The notes under the pieces are model-generated. The model was given only the letters and a program-made list of their open reading frames with translations. It was not told where the DNA came from and did not search any database. A program made the position numbers and the translations under genes. 64,000 bases of DNA from an uncultured Acetatifactor sp. (GTDB taxonomy: Bacteria; Bacillota; Clostridia; Lachnospirales; Lachnospiraceae): NCBI GenBank assembly GCA_947595925.1, contig CANQEV010000007.1:1-64000 (forward strand), in the 5' to 3' direction. Shown here piece by piece: positions 50,882 to 59,242 of the stretch (within the stretch, counting starts at the first letter, position 1; each line of letters opens with the position of its first letter).

Positions 50882-50910
50882 TTGACAAAAATAGTTGCGT
50901 ATGATGTAAT
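50882..50910 (+). promoter_or_regulatory. Promoter of the polysaccharide locus
   Basis: TTGACA (50882-50887), 17 bp, TGTAAT (50905-50910). Confidence 0.6.
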
Positions 50911-51021
50911 AGTTGGTGATGTTATTGTTGTGCTTTAGGGTTATACGCTGGATCCGGTTCCGACCTGGCAGACAGCGGTGCGTTTCATCATATTTCGTAC
51001 GACGGATGGAGTGAAAGCTTT

Positions 51022-52464
51022 ATGTACAGGAAAAACTCGCAGGGGTGGCTGAAGCACCTGGACTTCATCGTGCTGGATCTGCTGTGCCTGCATGCGGCGT
51101 TCGTGCTGGGCTACATCGTACGGCACGGCTTCGAAAATCCCTATGCCCTGGAGAGCTACCGATCCATCGCCGTGGTCTTTTCCATGGCGGACCTTCTGCT
51201 CCTGGTCTTCTTCAGCACCATGAAAAATGTCCTGAAGCGGGGCCTGGCAGGGGAGACGGCGGTTACTTTGCGCCATACTTTCCTATTGGCGGTGACGGTG
51301 ACTTTTTATCTCTTCACCGTACAGGAGTCGGGGAGCTATTCCCGGGTCTTTTATTATTCCATGCTGTGTATCTACTTCTGCCTTTCCCTGCTGGTGAGGA
51401 CCGGCTGGAAGGCGGCGCTTCGTAAGAAACCCCGCCGGAACCAGACGAGGCTCTTTTTGATCGTCACATCGAAGAATGCGCAGCAGATTCTGGACGATAT
51501 CCAGAAAAATACCCACAAGATGTATCAGGTCGTGGGTATGGCGGTCATGGACCAGGACATGAGGGGGCAGGAGATCGGGGGCGTGCCCGTAAAGGCCTGT
51601 CGGGAAGATGTGGAAGGCTACCTGCGATATGAGTGGGTGGACGAGATTCTGGCGGCAGCCAGAGGGACCGGCGCCACGATACTATACCGGAACCTGATCG
51701 AGATGGGACTTGTGGTACACGTCCGCATGGAGGGGCTGGAACAGTTCGCAGAACAGAGGCAGACGGTGGAATCCCTGGGCAGCAGTACAGTGCTGACGTA
51801 CAGCCTGGGAAGCGTCACCGTGGGACAGGCTTTTGTGAAGAGGACGCTGGATATCCTGGGCGGCATAGCGGGGTGCCTGATCACTGGCATTCTCTGTATT
51901 CTGATAGGCCCGGCCATTTGCATTTCCTCTCCCGGTCCCATTTTCTTCACGCAGACCCGGGTGGGCCGAAACGGCAAGAAGTTCAAAATGTATAAGTTCC
52001 GGAGCATGTACCTGGACGCGGAGGCGAGGAAGCAGGAGGTCGTCGCAGCCAGCGGCCTGAGCGAACAAATGATGTTCAAGCTGGAAGAGGATCCCCGGAT
52101 CATCGGGTCGAAGATTCTGCCGGATGGCACTTATCGGAAAGGAATCGGGAACTTTATCCGGGACTGGAGCCTGGACGAATTCCCACAGTTCTTCAATGTA
52201 CTAAAAGGTGACATGAGTCTGGTCGGGACCCGGCCGCCTACAGTGGACGAGTGGGAGAAGTATGAGTCCCGGCACAGAGCGCGGATGGCCATCCGCCCGG
52301 GGATCACAGGACTGTGGCAGGTCAGCGGACGGAGCCGGATCAAGGACTTCGAGGAAGTCGTGGAGCTGGACCGGCAGTACATCAGCCGCTGGAGCCTGGT
52401 GCTGGACCTTAAGATCCTGCTGAGGACCGTGAAGGTCGTGGTCGGCAGGGACGGGGCGATGTAA
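51022..52464 (+). CDS. Polyprenyl sugar-1-phosphate transferase (WbaP/CpsE-like)
   Basis: KRTLDILGGIAGCLITGILCILIGPAICISSPGPIFFTQTRVGRNGKKFKMYKFRSMY...RPGITGLWQVSGRS. Confidence 0.93.
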   Translation: MYRKNSQGWLKHLDFIVLDLLCLHAAFVLGYIVRHGFENPYALESYRSIAVVFSMADLLLLVFFSTMKNVLKRGLAGETAVTLRHTFLLAVTVTFYLFTVQESGSYSRVFYYSMLCIYFCLSLLVRTGWKAALRKKPRRNQTRLFLIVTSKNAQQILDDIQKNTHKMYQVVGMAVMDQDMRGQEIGGVPVKACREDVEGYLRYEWVDEILAAARGTGATILYRNLIEMGLVVHVRMEGLEQFAEQRQTVESLGSSTVLTYSLGSVTVGQAFVKRTLDILGGIAGCLITGILCILIGPAICISSPGPIFFTQTRVGRNGKKFKMYKFRSMYLDAEARKQEVVAASGLSEQMMFKLEEDPRIIGSKILPDGTYRKGIGNFIRDWSLDEFPQFFNVLKGDMSLVGTRPPTVDEWEKYESRHRARMAIRPGITGLWQVSGRSRIKDFEEVVELDRQYISRWSLVLDLKILLRTVKVVVGRDGAM

Positions 52465-52607
52465 GAAAGAGATAGCAGAAAAAAGATAAAGCATAGAAAA
52501 TTATTGTATCAGTAAGAAATAGTAATTGAAAAGTAAGAAAGATACATCCGGAAGGGATCACTGCCCAGAGCATGTCGCAAAAAGATGTTGACATAGGAGA
52601 GAGAGGA

Positions 52608-52704
52608 TCAGCACGACCTAAGCCGTGCTGAGTGGCGAAGCATGCCCTTGGGGCAAAGGTGAGAATGATGCTGCACTATACAAAAGTGAAGCATTATTTT
52701 TTTT
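52608..52704 (+). promoter_or_regulatory. Structured leader with terminator upstream of loaP (candidate antitermination element)
   Basis: 8-bp hairpin TCAGCACG/CGTGCTGA (52608-52631); terminator AATGATGC (52664-52671) / GCATTATT (52691-52698) plus T8 (52697-52704); alternative AGCAT/ATGCT pairing. Confidence 0.55.
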
Positions 52705-52839
52705 ATTTCTTTTTGAGAAAGCAATAAATCAAGATAGTCTGCCTTACTTGCCTATATCCGAATAAAATCAGTATAGGCAAATTCGGCATACTATTAAGTT
52801 ATGCATCAGAGAACAAAAAAGGATGTAAAGAGTGTGGAA

Positions 52840-53355
52840 ATGTGGTATGCGGTGTGGGTTCCGACAGGGCAGGAAGAACAGGTAAAAATGGTATGCGACA
52901 GAAGGTTAGGCAATCTAAATATTTACGAGGAATGTTTCCTTCCAAAGTATGAAAAGCCCTGGAAAGAAAACGGGGTATGGATCAAGAAACTCAAAGCCCT
53001 GTTCCCCGGATATCTTTTTTTTGTCACGGAGGATCCGGACAGGCTGTATCAGGCGCTAAAAACAATCCCGAAGTTTACAAAGCTCCTGGGAGACCAGGAC
53101 GGTCCGATTCCTATATATGAACAGGAAGCGGAATTCCTCCAGAAACATGTCAACAAGGACAAAGTATTTGAAATCAGTACCGGTGAATATATCGGGAAAA
53201 ACCTTATCGTTACAGAAGGACCTTTGAAAGACCTTGTCGGGAAAGTAGTCTATGTAGACCGGCACAGCCGGCAGGCAGTGCTGGAGATAGAGTTTTTTGG
53301 GAGAGTTGTGAAGATGAAGGTGGGGCTGGAGGTTGTGAGGAAAGTAGAGGAGTAA
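52840..53355 (+). CDS. loaP: NusG-paralog antiterminator LoaP
   Basis: MWYAVWVPTGQEEQVKMVCDRRL..LFPGYLFFVTEDPDRLYQALKTIP..; KOW-type tail PLKDLVGKVVYVDRHSRQAVLEIEFFGRVVKMKVGLEVV. Start uncertain (52801 or 52840). Confidence 0.85.
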   Translation: MWYAVWVPTGQEEQVKMVCDRRLGNLNIYEECFLPKYEKPWKENGVWIKKLKALFPGYLFFVTEDPDRLYQALKTIPKFTKLLGDQDGPIPIYEQEAEFLQKHVNKDKVFEISTGEYIGKNLIVTEGPLKDLVGKVVYVDRHSRQAVLEIEFFGRVVKMKVGLEVVRKVEE

Positions 53356-53536
53356 AAAGAATGTTAATCGGAACGACAAAAACAAGTTGGAATAATGAAC
53401 ATAGGTAGAAGGGTAATACAAGTAGTTGGAGGGCGGAGCATAGATAATAAAAATTGAGATTAGTCATTGAGTATTGCGGTGCCCGAATAACTTGTTTAGT
53501 TTCTTGAACATAGCGAAAGAAACTGATGGAGGATGT

Positions 53537-54316
53537 ATGAAAGGAATTATTTTAGCTGGGGGGTTCGGAACGCGTATCTCAGAAGAATCCGCTTATAAAC
53601 CGAAACCGATGATAGAAATCGGAGAAATGCCGATTCTCTGGCACATCATGAAAGGCTACTCCGCGCATGGAATTAATGAATTCATCATCTGCGCGGGCTA
53701 CAAGCAGCATGTCATCAAGGAATGGTTTGCGGACTATTTTCTGCACACTTCGGATATCACTTTCGACTTCACGCTTGGCAATGAAATCATCGTCCACGAT
53801 AAACATGCCGAGCAGTGGAAGGTGACAGTCGTGGACACCGGTTTGAACACAATGACAGGCGGGCGGATTAAACGTGTACAGAAGTATGTCGGGAGCGAGC
53901 CTTTTTGCCTTACATATGGCGACGCGGTGTCCGATGTGGACATCACTAAGCTAATTGAATATCATAAATCCCACGGCAAGATCGCGACGCTGACTTCAAT
54001 CAGCCTTGCTCAGCAAAAGGGTGTTTTAGATATCGATGACAGTGGCACAGTTATGGCTTTTCGCGAAAAGGACGACGAGGACGGATCGCTCATAAACGGC
54101 GGATTTATGGTCTGCACTCCCGAGATTTTTGATTATATCGATGGTGATAGCACTGTTTTCGAGCAAGGTCCGATGAAGCAGCTTGCCGCTGAAGGGCAGC
54201 TCAAAAGCTACTATCACGACGGTTTTTGGCAGTGCATGGACACCAAGCGCGAAAAGGACAAGCTTGAGGAGCTTTGGGCTTCGGGCTGCGCGCCATGGAA
54301 AATTTGGGAGGATTAA
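53537..54316 (+). CDS. rfbF: Glucose-1-phosphate cytidylyltransferase
   Basis: MKGIILAGGFGTRISEESAYKPKPMIEIGEMPILWHIMK. Confidence 0.96.
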   Translation: MKGIILAGGFGTRISEESAYKPKPMIEIGEMPILWHIMKGYSAHGINEFIICAGYKQHVIKEWFADYFLHTSDITFDFTLGNEIIVHDKHAEQWKVTVVDTGLNTMTGGRIKRVQKYVGSEPFCLTYGDAVSDVDITKLIEYHKSHGKIATLTSISLAQQKGVLDIDDSGTVMAFREKDDEDGSLINGGFMVCTPEIFDYIDGDSTVFEQGPMKQLAAEGQLKSYYHDGFWQCMDTKREKDKLEELWASGCAPWKIWED

Positions 54317-55372
54317 ATGAATCTATCGTTTTATTGTGGCAAGCGGGTTTTTGTGACCGGCCACACTGGCTTCAAAGGAACATGGCTTTGCAAGATGCTT
54401 GTGAACGCAGGCGCGACTGTCACCGGCTACAGCCTTGAACCGCCGACCGAGCCGAATTTGTTCAGCATTTCCGGTCTTGACAACAAGATGAAAAGCATTA
54501 TTGCGGACATTCGTGATTTTGACAGGCTCAAGGCAGTTTTTACTGAGGTCCAGCCGGAAATCGTCCTGCATCTTGCGGCGCAGCCAATTGTCCGTGAAAG
54601 TTATAAGAATCCGCACTATACATACGAAACCAATGTTATGGGAACGGTCAATTTGATGGAATGTGTCCGACTGAATCCATGCGTAAAAAGTGTACTCAAT
54701 GTTACTACGGATAAAGTATACAAGAATAACGAGTGGTGCTGGGGCTATCGCGAGGATGAGCCCTTGGATGGCTTTGACCCGTATTCGAACAGCAAAAGCT
54801 GCTCTGAACTAGTCACTCATAGCTATATTAACAGCTTTTTCGCAGACAGAGGTATTGCCGTCTCGACAGCCCGCGCAGGAAATGTTATAGGAGGCGGAGA
54901 CTTTGCAAGCGACCGAATCATTCCTGATTGCGTCCGCGCAATGGAAAAGGGAAAGATGATATATGTGCGCAATCCGTACTCAACCAGACCTTATCAGCAT
55001 GTTTTGGAGCCGTTAGCGGTGTACCTGATGCTCGTCGCAAGGCAGTACGAGGATAAGCGTTACGCAGGTTTTTACAATGTTGGCCCTGATGACTGTGACT
55101 GCGTGACGACAGGTGATCTGGTCGACCTCTTCTGCAGGCATTGGGGAGACGGCGCTGAGTGGGTCGACCAGTCAGAAAAAAATGCCCCGCATGAGGCGAA
55201 TTTCTTGAAGCTTGACTGTTCGAAAATTAAGAGCATATTTGGCTGGGAGCCACGCTGGAACATCAACGAGTGTATGAGATATACAACGCAATTCTACAAA
55301 GCTTGGTTTGCGGGCGAGGATATCCCCACGGAGATGGATAGAGAGATTAGGGATTTTATAAATGAAAAGTAA
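54317..55372 (+). CDS. rfbG: CDP-glucose 4,6-dehydratase
   Basis: VFVTGHTGFKGTWLCKML; VLNVTTDKVYKNNEWCWGYREDEPLDGFDPYSNSKSCSEL. Confidence 0.96.
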   Translation: MNLSFYCGKRVFVTGHTGFKGTWLCKMLVNAGATVTGYSLEPPTEPNLFSISGLDNKMKSIIADIRDFDRLKAVFTEVQPEIVLHLAAQPIVRESYKNPHYTYETNVMGTVNLMECVRLNPCVKSVLNVTTDKVYKNNEWCWGYREDEPLDGFDPYSNSKSCSELVTHSYINSFFADRGIAVSTARAGNVIGGGDFASDRIIPDCVRAMEKGKMIYVRNPYSTRPYQHVLEPLAVYLMLVARQYEDKRYAGFYNVGPDDCDCVTTGDLVDLFCRHWGDGAEWVDQSEKNAPHEANFLKLDCSKIKSIFGWEPRWNINECMRYTTQFYKAWFAGEDIPTEMDREIRDFINEK

Positions 55373-56435
55373 TCTTCAACTTCTTGACTGTACTCTCCGC
55401 GACGGGGGATTGGGTCTTGAAGATGCGAATAAAAACAGAATATCGGGGTTACGGTTTTCTCAGACGGATATTTTTGATGTGGCGGAAAATCTCAGCAAGT
55501 CAAAAATTGATATAGTCGAACTTGGCTCAGTCGAGATAACAGCTTCACCACACACCGAATTCGCAATCTATCAAAACATTGAGGCAATTTCCGAAACAAT
55601 GCCTAAAAAGAAATTGCCGAGTCAGATGTACGCCGCTTTGTATCGCGGACCGGATACCCCACTGGAAGATATACCCGAATGGAATCCGAATCTGTGTGAA
55701 GCTGTGAGGGTCATCATCCGCTATTCTGAGCTTCGGAAGTCACTTGACTTTTGCGCAGGTTTGTCCCAAAAGGGATATAAGGTTTTCGTCCAACCGATGC
55801 TTACGATGCGCTATATTGATGACGAAATTAAACAGCTAATCGATGCGGCAAATGATATGGGTGCATATGCGCTGTATATCGTCGACAGTTACGGATATAT
55901 GATGCCTGCAGATATCGAGCGTCTGTTTTTGGAGTATGATAAAGGTCTTGATAAGGATATTGCGATAGGCTTTCATGCCCATAACAATATGAATCTCGCC
56001 TTTTCAAATGCGCTTTCGTTTATAAATCGCGATATAGACAGGTGCCTCATCATCGATTCATGTGCGCTCGGGATGGGTCAAGGTGCGGGAAATCTTCAAA
56101 CAGAAATAATTGCGGGCTATCTGAACAGGAATTTCGGAAAGTCATACGACTACGGCGCAATACTTGATGTGTGTGAGATTATAGAGAAATATTGTGGAGA
56201 AATGCTTTGGGGATATTCGCTTACAAGGCTCCTTCCTGCGATACATAAGACGGCATATAAATATGCTGTTTCGTTCAGAAAACACTACGGACTGACATAC
56301 AGAGAAATTGACGAAATACTCGGAAGGATACCAGTAGAATTTGTACACAGATATACTCCTGAGAACGCAAAAAAGATTTTAGAGCTTTGCGGATATGGCC
56401 GCTCTCCTGATTTTGGAGGGAGCAATGGCTGGTAA
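55362..56435 (+). CDS. DRE-TIM metallolyase (HMGL / 4-hydroxy-2-oxovalerate aldolase-like), copy 1
   Basis: LLDCTLRDGG catalytic/metal motif; GFHAHNNMNLAFSNAL HxH metal site. Confidence 0.85.
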   Translation: MKSNLQLLDCTLRDGGLGLEDANKNRISGLRFSQTDIFDVAENLSKSKIDIVELGSVEITASPHTEFAIYQNIEAISETMPKKKLPSQMYAALYRGPDTPLEDIPEWNPNLCEAVRVIIRYSELRKSLDFCAGLSQKGYKVFVQPMLTMRYIDDEIKQLIDAANDMGAYALYIVDSYGYMMPADIERLFLEYDKGLDKDIAIGFHAHNNMNLAFSNALSFINRDIDRCLIIDSCALGMGQGAGNLQTEIIAGYLNRNFGKSYDYGAILDVCEIIEKYCGEMLWGYSLTRLLPAIHKTAYKYAVSFRKHYGLTYREIDEILGRIPVEFVHRYTPENAKKILELCGYGRSPDFGGSNGW

Positions 56436-56474
56436 GTTCCGTAAATTCGGAAGAAAGTGTAAAAATGCAAAGTT

Positions 56475-56855
56475 AAAAAGGCCTTTTATTATTGTAAAGT
56501 TATAGACGAATTTCCTCCTTTTCCTTGTGCAGATTATACATAACAATCGGCCTATATCACAAGGTAAGGAAAGTCCGTATCGGAATCTTTCTCATGCGCG
56601 TATTTCTGGAAAAGAGAAAACTCGTCATCCAGGGTTTTCCAGTGTATGTAGTTATGTAGGTAAAGGATTAGTCTTTTTTAGTGGTGAGGGAAAAGGTGTA
56701 ATGTTCCACACAGACTGACCCGCAGACCAGAAGGACGCGCATACGGAAGTTTTCAAGATTACACATCCCGTAGGCGTTGCGCTTGATCTCTTTGATCCTG
56801 CGGTTAAGGTCTTCGCAGGAGGCGCTGGAATTTCTGCCGGGCAAGGCTTTTGGTA
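56475..56855 (-). mobile_element. Remnant of the 3' end of an ISL3-like element, internally deleted
   Basis: Near-identical stretches to 62437-62945 (e.g. CATCACAAGGTAAGGAAAG, CGCATACGGAAGTTTTCAA, GCGCTTGATCTCTTTGATCCTGCGGTTAAG). Confidence 0.75.
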
Positions 56856-56869
56856 AAACACTGGGGAGA

Positions 56870-57088
56870 TGGATTAAATGGGTTAATCAATATAACGATG
56901 GATCACATGAGGTCAATTTTCTGAAGCATGACTGCGTAAAGCTGAAAAATACATCTGACTAGAGACCCTGCTGGAATCTTGAAACAGCTATCGAAAAGGT
57001 TGTGGGGTGGAGCAAAGTTTGGTCGGCCAGTGGAGACATAAGGACTTGCATGGACAGCGAAATTAATGAGTTTTTGAATGCTATATAA
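56870..57088 (+). pseudogene. C-terminal remnant of a CDP-glucose 4,6-dehydratase
   Basis: WIKWVNQYNDGSHEVNFLKHDCVKLKNTSD*RPCWNLETAIEKVV..SKVW.ASGDIRTCMDSEINEFLNAI parallels RfbG AEWVDQSEKNAPHEANFLKLDCSKIKSIFGWEPRWNINECM..EIRDFINEK. Confidence 0.75.
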
Positions 57089-57104
57089 GGAGTAACCTGG
57101 TGAA

Positions 57105-58130
57105 ATGAACAAGATTTTGAATGTAGCATATCATAGTAGCGACCTTTTTGCACCTATTCTTGGAACATCTATAGCGTCGCTCTTGGTGAACAATCAGGAA
57201 ATGGATGAGATAAATATATATGTAATACAAGATAATATTTCAATTGAAAATATTAAGAAGCTAGAGAATCTTACTGCTGAGTATGGACGAAAAATATATT
57301 TTATTGCTATGCCTGACATAGATGAACTACTTGGATTGAAATTAATACGCGCTAGTGATCGTTGGCAATTTTTCTCGTTTTGTCGTCTATATCTTGATAA
57401 ACTTTTACCGAAAACTGTACATAAAATTTTATATTTGGATAGTGATGTCCTAGTAGTAGATAGTCTACTGGAGTTGTGGAATTTAGATTTGAAAGAGTAT
57501 TGTGCAGCTGGTGTAATTGATTGCCTTGGTGAAAAATACTACAAAGCATTAAAAATTAACCAAAATGCAAATTATTGCAACAGTGGTGTTTTGATAGAAG
57601 ATTTAGACAAATGGCGAAATTATGAAATTGGTGACAAAGTAGTTGAGTATGTAAAATTATTTAATGGATATATGTATTTTGTTGAACAGACAGCATTAAA
57701 TGGAGCCTTACAAGATAACATATATATACTTCACCCGAGATATAATGTATATACGATTGAACAAGTATTAAATCGTAAAGAACGATTTTTGCTAAGAAGA
57801 AATATAAGAGGATATAAAGAAGAGGATATTCAAGATGCGGTTAGGCGTCCTGTAATTATCCATATGACCAGATTTTTCTTGGTTACAAATCGACCATGGC
57901 AAGAAAATACAAATCATCCTATGAAAGCAGAATTTTTAAAGTATAAAGCTGTTACTCCGTGGAAGGATGATCCGGAGTTTAAGGATATGAGAAGCAAAAG
58001 AGAGCGAATCATACAGAAGACAATTAATGTTTTACCTAAGAAGATAGTTTTACTAGTTGCAAGCTTTCTTTATAATGAAGTGCGTATATGGAGTTTAAAA
58101 GTTAACTTGAAAAAATATGGTGTGAAATAA
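57105..58130 (+). CDS. Family 8 glycosyltransferase
   Basis: ILNVAYHSSDLFAPILGTSIASLL; KILYLDSDVLVVDSLLELWNLDL DxD motif. Confidence 0.9.
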   Translation: MNKILNVAYHSSDLFAPILGTSIASLLVNNQEMDEINIYVIQDNISIENIKKLENLTAEYGRKIYFIAMPDIDELLGLKLIRASDRWQFFSFCRLYLDKLLPKTVHKILYLDSDVLVVDSLLELWNLDLKEYCAAGVIDCLGEKYYKALKINQNANYCNSGVLIEDLDKWRNYEIGDKVVEYVKLFNGYMYFVEQTALNGALQDNIYILHPRYNVYTIEQVLNRKERFLLRRNIRGYKEEDIQDAVRRPVIIHMTRFFLVTNRPWQENTNHPMKAEFLKYKAVTPWKDDPEFKDMRSKRERIIQKTINVLPKKIVLLVASFLYNEVRIWSLKVNLKKYGVK

Positions 58131-58181
58131 AAAGTGATACATAATATTTTTTGGTTTGCATGGTGACACAGGAGGACTAAA

Positions 58182-59219
58182 ATGTCAAGGAGTATTTCGT
58201 TGCTTGACTGTACCTTAAGAGATGGCGGAAATGGTTTTGAAGAGCTTTACTTTAAAGGGAACGCAGAGGCAGTGTTTGATGAGAGTGTAAAGAGTATAAT
58301 TGTCTCAGAATTAAAAAAATCTGGAATTGACATTGTGGAAATTGGTTCAATTCAGAGTACTAGTGATGATAGAAGGTGTTTTGCACAATATCAAACAATT
58401 GACGAACTGTCAGCTACAATGCCCAAGGAAAAAGAGGATACAACATTATTTGCTGGGATTTTTAGAACACCTGATGAACCAATTAGCTTGATACCTGAAT
58501 GGAGACCAGGGCTTTGTGAGGCCACAAGAGTAGTACTGCGGTATTCGGAATTGAAAAAATCATTAGATTTTTGCGAAGCCTTAGCTAATAAAGGATATAA
58601 AGTATTTATTCAGCCTATGGTGACTATGCGATATACCGATAATGATTTAAAGATGGTAATTGATGCAGCCAACCGAATGGGTGCATATGCGGTATATTTT
58701 GTAGATAGCTATGGATGTATGGACTTCAATGATGTTAAAAGATTATCCTCCATATACTCTCGTGAACTAGATGTTAATATAAAAGTTGGTTTTCATGCGC
58801 ATAACAATTTGAACATGGCATTTTCAAATGCGTTATGTTTTGTAGAAACATGTCAGGATAGGGATATTATAATTGACTCATGCTTACTGGGGATGGGATT
58901 AGGAGCAGGTAACCTACAGACAGAATTGATTGTCAATTATGCTAATAAAGAGTTGGGGAAGAAAATTAATTTGAATCATATTCTTCGTGCTTGTGAAGCA
59001 ATCAATCCGCTATTTAAAAAAGGACTATGGGGATATTCTCTAGAACGATGTGTTCCTGCATTACAGAAAGTAGCATATAAATATTCAACAGAATATATAA
59101 CAAATTACAATTTATCTTTGTCCGATATTTTTAGCCTATTAGAGGGTATGCCAGATGATTATCGGTATAGATATACAAAAGAATATGCAAAAGAATGGTA
59201 TGATTCAAGAATAAAGTAA
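58182..59219 (+). CDS. DRE-TIM metallolyase (HMGL / 4-hydroxy-2-oxovalerate aldolase-like), copy 2
   Basis: LLDCTLRDGGNGFEE; GFHAHNNLNMAFSNAL; full-length paralog of 55362-56435. Confidence 0.85.
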   Translation: MSRSISLLDCTLRDGGNGFEELYFKGNAEAVFDESVKSIIVSELKKSGIDIVEIGSIQSTSDDRRCFAQYQTIDELSATMPKEKEDTTLFAGIFRTPDEPISLIPEWRPGLCEATRVVLRYSELKKSLDFCEALANKGYKVFIQPMVTMRYTDNDLKMVIDAANRMGAYAVYFVDSYGCMDFNDVKRLSSIYSRELDVNIKVGFHAHNNLNMAFSNALCFVETCQDRDIIIDSCLLGMGLGAGNLQTELIVNYANKELGKKINLNHILRACEAINPLFKKGLWGYSLERCVPALQKVAYKYSTEYITNYNLSLSDIFSLLEGMPDDYRYRYTKEYAKEWYDSRIK

Positions 59220-59242
59220 CAGAAAGAAGGTTAAGTGAAAAT

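Noticed and set aside
52608-52660. Known riboswitch class (GEMM, TPP, T-box) or JUMPstart/ops element
   Set aside because: The sequence does not show recognisable consensus cores of these elements. The fold is better described only as a candidate LoaP-associated leader.
52748-52786. Classical H-type pseudoknot
   Set aside because: Zero-length third loop cannot span the 9-bp first stem, so a simple H-type pseudoknot with both full stems is sterically unlikely.
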